Source of the DNA: Bolinopsis microptera
Lineage: Eukaryota; Ctenophora; Tentaculata; Lobata; Bolinopsidae
Direction: 5' to 3'
NCBI RefSeq assembly: GCF_026151205.1
Contig: NC_087073.1
Location: forward strand, 622,001 to 686,000
DNA: 64,000 nucleotides
The number at the start of each line of letters is the position of its first letter. Positions within the stretch are counted from its first letter, which is position 1. The translations under genes were made by a program, and so were the position numbers. Positions 11,166 to 20,953 of the stretch are shown here, in pieces. Below the pieces are notes generated by a model, which was given only the letters and a program-made list of their open reading frames with translations, was not told the origin of the DNA and did no database searches.

Positions 11166-11380
11166 TACTTCGAAAATTGTTAATTTCGATACCACCTGCT
11201 GAGCGACCAAGGACCGGGGAATAATAAAATGAAATTTGAATTTTAGAAAAACAAGAATCTACCCTGATTCAAATTCTCTTTACTCTCCTACTCGCTCCTA
11301 GTTCTCCTTGCAGTGAGTCAGCTCTTGAGATATAATTTTCCTCTAGAACTACCCAGATCCTAACTACCAAAACAAATTAC

Positions 11381-11560
11381 GGCTTAGTGGCTCAGTTGGT
11401 TAATCCGCATGGTACTGCTTGAGGTACCAGGTTCGATTCCCGACTCTGTCACTAGCCTTCGGCTTCCTGTAATTGGCTGGTTACACACTTGTGTAACAAT
11501 GTGGCTGTTGGAATGTCCGAAGTAAAATAAGTGTTGAGATAAAAAAAGAAATATTAATAA
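11381..11560 (+). mobile_element. tRNA-derived SINE
   Basis: The first ~75 bp look like a tRNA gene. An A box lies at 11,385-11,399 (TAGTGGCTCAGTTGG) and a perfect B box, GGTTCGATTCC, at 11,430-11,440. An unrelated ~100-bp body and an A-rich tail (AAAAAAAGAAAT) follow. The tRNA cloverleaf is not complete. The insertion is absent from copy B (compare 53,770-53,800), where the flanks GAAATRTTAATAATCCC are continuous, so it inserted in copy A only or was lost from B. Confidence 0.8.
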
Positions 11561-11889
11561 TCCCAAGTGATATGGCCAGACACGTGGAATGTGTCATTTT
11601 ATCGTTAAATCGTCACAAGCACCTGTATTATTAGTGCTAGCAAGGAATATTACAAGCACCTGTATTATTAGTATATATAGTGCTAGCAAGGAATATTTCT
11701 TGTGAGCTTCTCCATTCTCTCATTTCAACCCCAATAACTATAAGTTTTTAGGGTAAGGAACATCACTAATATTTATAAATGTTCTAGAAAACCGCTGCAA
11801 TCGGTCTTTTGACGTTTTTAGTGCAGATTTATAATTAACAGTCAGGTAAAATTCCCACAAAAACAAGTTCGAGAATAATTGTCAATTAG

Positions 11890-11942
11890 TGATGCAGGCC
11901 ACTCTAACGACTAGGAGGAGACCTTACCATGTCATGTCATGT
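11890..11942 (+). mobile_element. Short RTE-like 3' end insertion
   Basis: About 50 bp, GATGCAGGCCACTCTAACGA onward, match the 3' terminus of the minus-strand element at 9636-10,683 in the opposite orientation and end in CATGTCATGTCATGT. Copy B reads through uninterrupted at 54,058, so this is a severely 5'-truncated insertion. Confidence 0.75.
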
Positions 11943-12060
11943 CTTTGCAAAGTTCGAGAAGAATTGTCAATTAGCTGCTCCATTTGCAAAGTTCGAGAAG
12001 AATTGTCAATTAGCTATTCCCTTTGTTCGAGAAGAATTGTCAATTAGCTGCTCCCTTTAA
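11943..12060 (+). repeat. 39-bp repeat (x3)
   Basis: Three imperfect copies of a 39-bp unit (TTCGAGAAGAATTGTCAATT then AGCTGCTCCCTTTGCAAAG). Copy B has four at 54,062-54,210. Confidence 0.85.
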
Positions 12061-13240
12061 TTTACTACTTTACTTTGCATCTTCGACTCAGCTAACCAGA
12101 CCCCGCAGAAATTATTACCGACAAACAAGAGAAAATTTTATTTAAATGTAATTTGCGAGGATGTATTTTGACGTTTGTCCGTTTTTACTTGAGAGCTTGC
12201 TTTTAGTTTAGACGAAAGTCCATTCGGTACCAATTTTCATAGCAATCGCAGGATATGAAACCGTGTCAGCTGAGTTCCAATTCTTCCTTAATGCGTTTAT
12301 AGTCAGAAAGCTCACTAGCAGCCGCCAGCCTCACGAAAATGTCTCATTTACTTTTATATACGGAACTTTGTTCGTTGCGATTACATTATTTAACGCGCTA
12401 TTTTAAAGTTTTTACTTTTACCAGTTACCGCCCTTTTTCATGGTCTCAATTATTTACACGCGCTTAAGTTGTTAGGTTTAATTGGATCTATTATCTCCCC
12501 TGTTATGTGTCGACGAAGCTATTAAAGGTCCTGACCCAGTAATATTTTAACACCGTTGAGAAGTTGGGTCATGACTCAAATGAGGGAATTAACCTGTAAT
12601 TTAATGATCTAATAGTAATATGCCATGCTGAACAGTCGAATATGTTTGATCGTCGTTTTTATTTATTATTCACTTTGCTAAATCCATACCTCGTTGAATT
12701 AATATGTACATCTCCTGATAAAACCGAAAAACAACTTAAGAGAAACAAGAATTTCGCCGCGGTTAAACCACGCACGATCAATTTTCCCGGCCCTACGATG
12801 TACTTGTACTATTAATTCTTTTGAGTGAAAAGTGTGAGTGCAAAAAAGTGCAACATATTTAATTTACATACTATGTTTTTTATAAATGAGTGGGATTCGT
12901 GCATGGTAAAAATTGACGATTCATTTGACCAATGTAGCGCCGCGCATCAACAATAAATGAATCCAGAATATTGCGGAAAATAACTTTGCGAAGGAGGAAC
13001 TTCACTGTAATTAATTAACACATGGCTAGCGTCGCGCGCAGCATAACAGACGCCTCATATACACATAATTATAGGCGAGTGGTCTATATTGCGAAGGAGC
13101 AGACTTTTGCCATCAACGTAGGACCGTCGGGCCACCTCATATATCCAAACCCGATTACTTATTCCCTACGATCTTTTTGCCTTCGCAAAGAGCAGGGAAA
13201 AAATCAACCCCGAATAGTGGAAAGTACCGAGTAGTGACTA
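12061..13240. other. Non-coding flank and 5' region of the four-helix gene
   Basis: Up to about 12,302 the sequence matches copy B (54,210-54,455); after that it is specific to copy A. A 70-codon frame at 13,022-13,234 ends seven bases before the start codon of the next gene. I read it as possible 5' leader with an upstream frame, not as a proven gene. Confidence 0.5.
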
Positions 13241-16200
13241 ATGATGGAAAAGTCTATAAACATATTGGGATTTATTGCTGCGGCGGTAGCCACTTTCCTT
13301 CTTTTCATCTCTTTGTGCATATTCGGCGTTCCTAGCGCTTAAGTTCCTGATGGGTGTGCTATCACGGTAAGAAATTACAAATTATAAATTATCTAATTAT
13401 AAATTTAACTCGTTGGGTAATGAAGAAAGTCTTAGTTAAAAACCAGACATTAGCAGAAATAACTAAAATTGATGATTTATTAATTAAATACCATGGTAAC
13501 CAAATATTTGCTAATAACCATGGTAACCAAATACTTGCTCATAACCATGGTAACCAAATTCTTGCTCATAACCATGGTAACCAAATACTTGCTCATAACC
13601 ATGGTGACCAAATTCTTGCTCATACCCATGGTGACCAAATTCTTGCTCATAACCATGGTAACCAAATACTTGCTCATAACCATGGTGACCAAATACTTGC
13701 TCGTAACCATGGTAACCAAATTTCTTGCTTATTAACCATGGTAACCAGATACTTGCTCGTAACCATGGTAATTAAAAACTTGCTCATAACCATGGTAACA
13801 AAATACTTGCTCGTAACCATGGTAACCAGATACTTGCTCGTAACCATGGTAACCAAATACTTGCTCATAACCATGGTAACCAAATACTTGCTCATAACCA
13901 TGGTAACCAAATACTTGCTCATAACCATGGTAACCAAATACTTGCTCGTAACCATGGTAACCAAATACTTGCTCATAACCATGGTAACCAAATACTTGCT
14001 CATAACCATGGTAACCAAATACTTGCTCATAACCATGGTAACCAAATACTTGCTCATAACCATGGTAACCAAATACTTGCTCGTAACCATGGTAACCAAA
14101 TACTTGCTCGTAACCATGGTAACCAAATACTTGCTCATAACCATGGTAACCAAATACTTGCTCGTAACCATGGTAACCAAATACTTGCTCATAACCATGA
14201 TAACCACATACTTGCTCGTAACCATGGTAACCAGATACTTGCTCGTAACCATGGTAAACAAATACTTGCTCGTAACCATGGTAAACAAATACTTGCTCAT
14301 AACCATGGTAACCAAATACTTGCTCGTAACCATGGTAACCAAATACTTGCTCATAACCATAGTGACCAAGTAATTGCTCGTAACCATGGTAACCAAATAC
14401 TTGCTTATAACCATGGTAACCAAATAATTGCTCATAACCATGGTAACCAAATACTTGCTCGTTACCATGGTAACCAGATACTTGCTCGTAACCATGGTAA
14501 ACAAATACTTGCTCGTAACCATGGTTAACAAATACTTGCTCATAACCATGGTAACCAAATACTTGCTCGTAACCATGGTAACCAAATACTTGCTAATAAC
14601 CATGGTAACCAAATACTTGCTCGTAACCATGGTAACCAAATACTTGCTAATAACCATCGTAACCAAATACTTGCTCGTAACCATGGTAACCAAATAATTG
14701 CTCATAACCATGGTAACCAAATACTTGCTCGTAACCATGGTAACCAGATACTTGCTCGTAACCATGGTAAACAAATACTTGCTCGTAACCATGGTTAACA
14801 AATACTTGCTCATAACCATGGTAACCAAATACTTGCTCATAACCATGGTAACCAAATACTTGCTTATAACCATGGTAACCAAATACTTGCTCGTAACCAT
14901 GGTAACCAGATACTTGCTCAGGTCTTGTTGGGTTTCCTGGCCGGGGGGTTGTGCTCGTTCATGAGATTGGTTGATGTAGTCAGCTCTACTGGTGAGTCTC
15001 ATTTTATTATTATTATTATAAAACAGGATCTTACCAACAAAAATGATTCTTAAAAATACCTTAATGCGGTAAACTGTACCCTTGAACAAGAATTGCGCCC
15101 GTTGTTTCGTTTTGGCGCTAGATTTCCATTTCACATTTACTATAACTTTAAGTATAAGCTCCAATCAGCTCACTTCAATCTTCATGATAATAATATTGAT
15201 AAATTATGCATCAAATACGGGAAAAAATTCAGTTCAATTGCCGTAGAACTTAACTTGTATCTGTAATTCAAGAAATTATCAGCAAAGGTAAACTATACTC
15301 GTATACACATCAATACACTACGCGTGCCACGTACAAATTGTTATTGGGCGTATTACCTAATTGTAATATTATACATTACATCCATCGTAATCGTATACAT
15401 TAAAACACAGTCGCGCCGCGCATTCATAGATCACAGGCTATCTATACAACACATCTCCGCAAGCAATCCTCGCGCGCGCGCAACTTTTTCGTTGCTTGGT
15501 AACGAACGGAAGCAAGGAACACGACATGCATACTCAGACCCACCTACTGCAATCTCCAAAATCCACGTTTTTCTGCAAAAACCTCCATTTGTAACCTTTC
15601 ACTATTGCCTTTTTTCAAAAGGGTGAAAAGGAAAAAATATTTTCCCAACATCTGTTGCATGCAGCTATATCTCATTTTAGTGAATTTATACTCTTTTTTA
15701 CATCGAGCAGTTGTATAATGTTACATAAAGTAAGGATTGATTATGCAATGAATTCAAATCATCCCCTTAAATTACTTAGAACGACCAAGTAATTCCCGAC
15801 TATAAATTTACCCTCCATGATAACTAGCATGTTGCACATATTATGTATGGTACAGTAAAAGCCCAATTTATCGGAAACTCCGATTTACCGCGGCCATCTC
15901 CTTCCCCCAATTAAGGCTTAACATGTATAATGTAAACAAACAAAACCCCGATTTACCGCGAATCCCGATTCAACACGGATGTTTCCTTTCCCCCAAACTC
16001 GGCTGTTAATCGGGGTTTTACTGTACATATTTTTTCAGGTATGATGACGCTAGGCTTTCTCAAAGATAGTAAGTTAAGATAAGCCTAAATTTATAGTATC
16101 TACACTATGTTTGTTTATTAGAATATAAACACAAACATTGAATGTCATTCATTTTGATTCACAATATTTTCGATGCTGACATTATTAAATTTACTAACCT

Positions 16201-16707
16201 ATAATAATTTTCAGACAAGAAGCTATTTGTCTTATTGATTGTCGGGGCCGGACTTATCTCGGGTTAGTAAGACTGATTTAAAATATATAAATTTTGGCAG
16301 GTAGTCTATTTCTGAGATTTTTAGCCTATCGTATTTCTGGGGACGAAATGACAGTCTCCACTCACTGTTTACTCCCATTTACTCCCCAACAATCTATCAT
16401 GATCCACTTAAGAGAGCAAAAAGGAACAATTTCCACAATATAAACATTGTTACTCTAACTATTATTCATCTTTTCAGGCGGATTCACTTTAATCGCATTC
16501 ATCTGGTGGACTTCAGAAGGAGTGAAATTGAATAAATACTTGAATGATAATGAAGAACACTTGACTGAAGACGTAAAGAACCACTTTTATTTTCCCGGTA
16601 AACTTCTGTTTCCCTACGTGTGTGTTATTCTCTCTGGAGTTGCTGGTCTTGCTAATGTTCTCTTGGGATTCCTTCAATTCCGCAAGTCAAGTGTACCAGC
16701 AAGTTAG
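13241..16707 (+). CDS. Small four-helix membrane protein, with an in-frame stop in exon 1
   Basis: Five exons with matching phases: 13,241-13,366, 14,922-14,991, 16,039-16,068 (30 nt), 16,215-16,262 and 16,478-16,707. Donors are GTAAGA, GTGAGT, GTAAGT and GTTAGT; acceptors end TCAG. The ~165-residue product has an N-terminal helix (INILGFIAAAVATFLLF), two middle helices (VLLGFLAGGL; KLFVLLIVGAGLIS to FTLIAFIWW), a polar loop and a final helix (VCVILSGVAGLANVLLGFL), so it resembles a tetraspan (claudin/PMP22-like) protein in layout. I do not recognise the family. Exon 1 has TAA at 13,340-13,342 in the only frame that joins exon 2, so the copy is either broken, misassembled or recoded. Intron 1 is filled by the 27-bp array and intron 2 holds a mariner-like MITE. 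Confidence 0.7.
13485..14921 (+). repeat. 27-bp minisatellite carrying CCATGGTAACC, filling intron 1
   Basis: About 53 copies of a 27-bp unit: CCATGGTAACCAAATACTTG then CTCATAA or CTCGTAA. Units with CGTAA create GTAACC-AT-GGTAAC, an exact fit to the RFX X-box pattern. The last unit reads TACTTGCTCAG| and is itself the 3' splice site of exon 2. Since 27 is a multiple of 3, the array is open in many frames on both strands (LLITMVTKY, KYLVTMVMS); these are not genes. Confidence 0.95.
15853..16023. mobile_element. Tc1/mariner (Tigger-like) MITE, 171 bp
   Basis: Inverted ends CAGTAAAAGCCC... and ...GGGGTTTTACTG, flanked by TA on both sides. The ends match the CAGTARAACC type of pogo/Tigger elements. 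The interior repeats CCGATTTACCGC and has no reading frame. It lies in intron 2 of the four-helix gene. Confidence 0.75.
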
Positions 16708-16785
16708 AAAGGACATGGTAACCAGGGTGGACCAAACACTTGCTCATAACCATGGTAACCAAATGCTCAAGTGCACCAGCAAATT
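16708..16785 (+). repeat. Displaced copy of the 27-bp unit in the 3' end of the four-helix gene
   Basis: Directly after the stop codon, ACTTGCTCATAACCATGGTA appears once, followed by CAAGTGCACCAGCAAATTAG, a near copy of the gene's own last codons (CAAGTGTACCAGCAAGTTAG). So an intronic repeat unit plus a duplicated gene end sit in the 3' untranslated region. Confidence 0.7.
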
Positions 16786-16949
16786 AGTTAAGCAGTGCTG
16801 CTGCCGAACATTTGTTTGTGTTTAATTTTCATTACTTTATTACAGCGATTAAGTAGATTAAGTTTATTTCAGTAAATTAAGTTCATAACAGTATATATTC
16901 ATAAATTCATATCATTATCAGTAGAATCAGTTTAAAGATTTATTTCATA

Positions 16950-17934
16950 TGTATTATGTATTATGTATTATGATATTCCTCTTGGCCTTTCGGATATTAC
17001 TGATATTGTTTTGTATGCCGATGATACAAAAATCTGGCGTAAAATACATTCATCTTCTGATAATACTAATTTGCAAATGGATATAGACTATCTCTCTGAC
17101 TGGGCACTAAGAAACAAAATGCGATTCCATCCAGCAAAATGTAAAGTGCTTATTGTTTCAGGAAAACCATCTTTATCTCCTCCATTCGCATATGATCTTG
17201 ATGGCTCTCCTCTTGTGTATGTAGAGTTAGAAAAAGATCTTGGAGTCGATATTACTCCTAAGCTAAGTTGGAATAGTCAGTGCGACAGAATTTATACTAA
17301 GGCCTGCCAACGACTTGGTATGGTCAGAAGAAATGGCCATATTGTCATTGATCAGAAACGTCGCCGGGCGCTTTACCTCTCCCTGGTTCGTAGCCAATCC
17401 GAAAATTGTTCCATAATCTGGCGCCCTTGTAATAAATCACTCAGTGATAAATTAGAAAGTCTCCAAAAGAGAGCTGTCGAGGTGGCAGCTATTAAATGGA
17501 TTCTGTCTGAAGAGGGCCGCAGTTATCCACCTGAGCAATATGTCAAAAAGTGCAAGCTTGTCGACATTCTCCCTTTGTCTCAAAAGTTTGACTTGAATGA
17601 TTTTATTTTTTTCCACAAAGTTCTGAACAATTCAATTCCTGTATCGCTGCCTCACTATCTCTCTTTATATCAGGGCACTTCTCGACTAAGACGTTGCCAC
17701 CTCGACAGTCTGTCTATTGTGTCATCAATTTTACCTAAGTTAAGTCAGAATTCACACACCATATGTACCTCAAATAGCCCACTGGCAAAATCATTTTTCT
17801 ACAGAACCCATATACTGTGGAATGGACTCCCTTTACACTTACAGGTAAGACAGATTGTGTCTACTAGTCTTTTCAAAGCTGAGGTCACTAAGCATCTATG
17901 GAAATGTCTATTGGATAGTGAAACAACAGTCTAG
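16950..17934 (+). mobile_element. CR1-like LINE fragment (RT end and C-terminal region)
   Basis: The frame at 16,963-17,934 starts just before the catalytic box (VLYADDTKIWR) and continues through the C-terminal region with LGMVRRNGH, SIIWRPCNKS, RTHILWNGLPLHL and the final LWKCLLD. It is 5'-truncated: fingers, palm start and endonuclease are absent. Spacing and motifs match the elements at 62,928-63,995 and 26,413-29,892, and it is closer to the former. Confidence 0.85.
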
Positions 17935-17939
17935 CCTAG

Positions 17940-19015
17940 TCTCTTTGCTCCCCATATTATTATTATTTTTGTTTCATTAATTTTTTATCTACCTTCCTAT
18001 ACTTTCAACGTCATATCACACTTCACCCGCGCACCTTCTCACACATTAATGACCATATCAGACCTGTATCTAATGTATCTGGAATTTGACGTATTGAAAT
18101 ACCAATTTTGACTCTATATCCACAGTTATTATTATTCACCATGGATTTGTTTGTTATTAAATAGTTTTTCATAAATTTTTGGATTTAGATTAATTCGATG
18201 TAATGGGTCCAAGTTACTGCGGACATGTGTTTACCGTGTTTGGGTGCCCATCATATTTTACAGATGGGGGCAATATTTTGAACGATTCTATTTCATATTC
18301 ATCTATTGCTGTACTCTGTAAAATTTGAAAAGTATTTAATTTAAAAAAAATATGGCTCTAATTACTAAATCGCTCGCCCAAACAATCATGCAGCTCAGCT
18401 TATTGTACAAATTGTATTACAATTGATAGCTTGGTTCAAATTTCAACTTTTCAAGTACGTTTTAAAGCAATTTACACGAGAGTATGATAATTATGACCAG
18501 TTTAATCTTGTTCAGCGTCATCGAAAATGTAGGGTTACAAGGTTTTCCCTTTACTTCGATTTTCATCCATAAAAAATCCTTCTATTTTCGATTCTCTGAG
18601 CCAGCTGTCTGCTGGGTTTCAGAAGGTGGTACCAGATGCTGCTATAATTGAGCGTTCAGCTCCTCTAATTGGGTCCAATTACACACAAAACACTGTATTA
18701 CTCCATATAAGGCCTGATCAAGTAACGTGAGCTCTGGTGACGTCACAAAATATCCTAGTCGGCATACGACACGTTACGAATGTGATCACGTGCTCGAGGA
18801 TTAACGAATCAAGGTCACGTGATAGGACCGACTGTCACGTGACCTCAGTTATCCCTTATATGGCACACGGCGCTGCAATTGATCAGCTCTTAATTGGGCT
18901 GCAATCATTGACAGGCCTATTATTATTAAGAAACTGTTTACACCATTAAAATATTCAAAACCCCTAAAAGAAATAAAGTCATCCTAAAATGGTGATCAGT
19001 ACAGATCAAGACAGC
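17940..19015. other. Non-coding spacer with an E-box/CRE cluster
   Basis: AT-rich with no coding signal. The first few hundred bases are probably 3' untranslated sequence of the LINE fragment. Only the CACGTG/TGACGTCA cluster at 18,738-18,841 stands out. Confidence 0.5.
18738..18841. promoter_or_regulatory. CRE and three CACGTG E-boxes within 105 bp
   Basis: TGACGTCA at 18,738-18,745 is followed by CACGTG at 18,787, 18,816 and 18,836; the last is inside the 10-bp palindrome GTCACGTGAC. In DNA this AT-rich the cluster is unusual and resembles bHLH-ZIP/CREB sites. No gene start is seen beside it, so a promoter role is a guess. Confidence 0.3.
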
Positions 19016-19020
19016 TAGAG

Positions 19021-20225
19021 TTAAAATTTGTTTCTCCAAGCAACTCTATCATCGGCTAATATCTTAAGCTTATTAAGATCATTCAAAGAGTTAAGTTTTA
19101 AACCTCTACGGGTCAAATCATTCACAATAATCTTGAACAAATTCTTACGATGCGCACCGACGCGCCCTTTACAGTTTGTTGTGACAGCAAACTTTAACGC
19201 TAATGCAGCGGGGGAGTCATCAGCACTACGCAAGATATGACCTAGGAGCTTCCACCTTGCTTTAGGGACACGATCTGATAGCTTAACTGAGTTACATCTT
19301 AGGTATAAGTTTGCATTGGATATTGTTCCATGAGGCCAATAAATGTTCAGTAATGATCTAAGGTGTTTTCTATGGCAAATGTCTAGTTTTTCTAGTGACT
19401 TTGCAGTAGGACACCAACTACTGCAATTGTACATGATGATTGATACAATTTGGGCTTCGTATACTGCTATCTTTCTGGTAACGGAGATATTCTGCTGAGA
19501 CCAGATCTTGGTGAACTTATAGAAGGCATTGTTCCCAGCAATGCATCGAGCAGCTATATCACTTTCACTACACAACAATGACCCAAGAATCTTACTCTTC
19601 CGCCAATCTTCATTTCCACGTAACATGGTATCATCACGACCAGGGATTGTTTCTCCAACAGGAGCGAGGAAAACATGGGTAAATTCTGTTTTCTCTGTGT
19701 TAATGAACAGGTTAAACTCCTTGAAGACTTCCTTAGCTATTGGTAGGATAGCTTCTAAGGATTCTTTTTCCACGTTCATGAAGTTACAATCATCTGAATA
19801 CGCTGACTCCAGTGGCATACCTTCTTTTGAAATAGGGGGATTGGGTATGTGTGGGGGAGACTCTGCTAGTCGATGGCGTAGTTCTATAAGAGCTCCTGCT
19901 AGGACAAGAGTGAACAGCTTGCCGGAGAGACTGTCACCTTGAAAGGACCCAAGAAGACTCTCGAATACAGCAGATAGTTCTCCTTCCACTCTGACCTTGA
20001 GCATGGTGTTGGTTAAGAGGAGTCTTACTAGCCTGAGGTCGTCGTCTGTGCATCCAGCTTTGACAAGAAGGTCAAGTATAGTCTGGCGTTTGATTGTGTC
20101 AAATGCTCGAGACATATCTATGCCCATCTTGTGATACTGGAAGTGTTTACGCGTGACAACCGATATCAACATCCGCTCAGCCCACACTAGATCACCACAA
20201 CTTCTACCATGTTTGTACAGGCCTA
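19021..20225 (-). mobile_element. Non-LTR retrotransposon fragment with a YSDD reverse transcriptase
   Basis: The minus strand encodes an RT: GLYKHGRS...DLVWAERML, DMSRAFDT, GSFQGDSLSG and the catalytic box AYSDDCNFM, then a C-terminal region with ARWKLLGHILR. The open frame is longer than the ATG-type start at 20,187 suggests and continues to about 20,225. The endonuclease and 5' part are missing. The clade is not the CR1 type of its neighbours; I cannot name it. Confidence 0.8.
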
Positions 20226-20360
20226 TAATTACTTAATTTTAAATGAACGGTATCTCATTCTACAGAATGATGTGAGCGTAAAGAGAATGCTTCCCGGAAT
20301 CAGCACAATGAAGGGAACAAGATGCTGTTGGAATTTCGATTATTCATCTTCCACCCGTAG

Positions 20361-20453
20361 TCAATTTTCTTTTTGCAAAAACCGATCAGTATTGAACGTA
20401 TATAAACTTTATATACGTTCAATACTGATCGGTTTTTGCAAAAAGAAAATTGA
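20361..20453. repeat. Perfect inverted repeat, 44-bp arms, 5-nt loop
   Basis: The arms at 20,361-20,404 and 20,410-20,453 are exact reverse complements. The right arm continues into sequence shared with copy B (54,453-54,500), while the left arm belongs to the copy-A-specific block. The hairpin therefore sits exactly at the right junction of the ~8-kb extra block in copy A. Confidence 0.95.
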
Positions 20454-20596
20454 AAAGATATTTCGAACCGTGATATCAAATCATAATATTGGGGTCTACA
20501 ACTCCTGATAGCAGAGTGATATACGATTTCTTTTCAAAATATTTTCAAAATGTAAACGTTTGTACATGCCAGAAACTGCACATTGTCAGGGTTGTT

Positions 20597-20953
20597 ATGC
20601 GGAGGTTAACAGTGCTGCTGGTGATATGGCCGGTTATTATCAGCAAAATGAACGAACTCCTCTCTGAACCTTTGATCAGAGAGGATGGGGATTTTATAAT
20701 TGTCGGAATATTTAACATCGGAATACTGTAAGTTAACATGCATCATGCATGAGAGGAGTGTGTTTTGAATCATTAACTATTTGATAAAAACGACTGTTCA
20801 AAGATGAAAACCTATTTGGAAAGTTTAACTATTCATTAGTAACTTCAGTGGTGCACTTTGATACCAATTAAATATCCGGTTCATCCCACAGGAATCAGGA
20901 AACATTAGAATGCACACTAATCAATTCCTCTGTCTACTGGCTGGAGAAAGTGC
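20597..20953 (+). pseudogene. Class C GPCR, copy A, cut off in exon 2
   Basis: Exon 1 (20,597-20,727, ATG, signal peptide LTVLLVIWPVIIS, donor GTAAGT) and the start of exon 2 (from 20,892, NQETLECTLINSS) match the intact gene at 54,698. After ...GLEK-like codons (here WLEK) the sequence switches at about 20,951 straight into the 58-bp array. All later exons, including the 7TM domain, are missing. Compared with copy B this looks like a ~4.4-kb deletion joining exon 2 to the array that lies 3' of the intact gene. Confidence 0.85.

Noticed and set aside
11381-11455. Functional tRNA gene
   Set aside because: A and B boxes are good, but the acceptor stem does not pair and a SINE body with an A-rich tail follows.
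13022-13234. 70-codon frame just upstream of the four-helix gene
   Set aside because: Could be a 5' leader frame, but nothing beyond the open frame supports it.
13354-15164. 339- and 496-codon frames on opposite strands (KYLLITMVT, SKYLVTMVM)
   Set aside because: The 27-bp unit is open in several frames on both strands; the array is the intron of a gene whose flanking exons join in phase.
15324-15626. 100-codon frame with a hydrophobic start
   Set aside because: Lies inside intron 1-2 of the four-helix gene, with no splice sites or similarity to support it.
18737-18949. 70-codon frame over the CACGTG cluster
   Set aside because: Composition follows the regulatory-like motifs; no homology or context.
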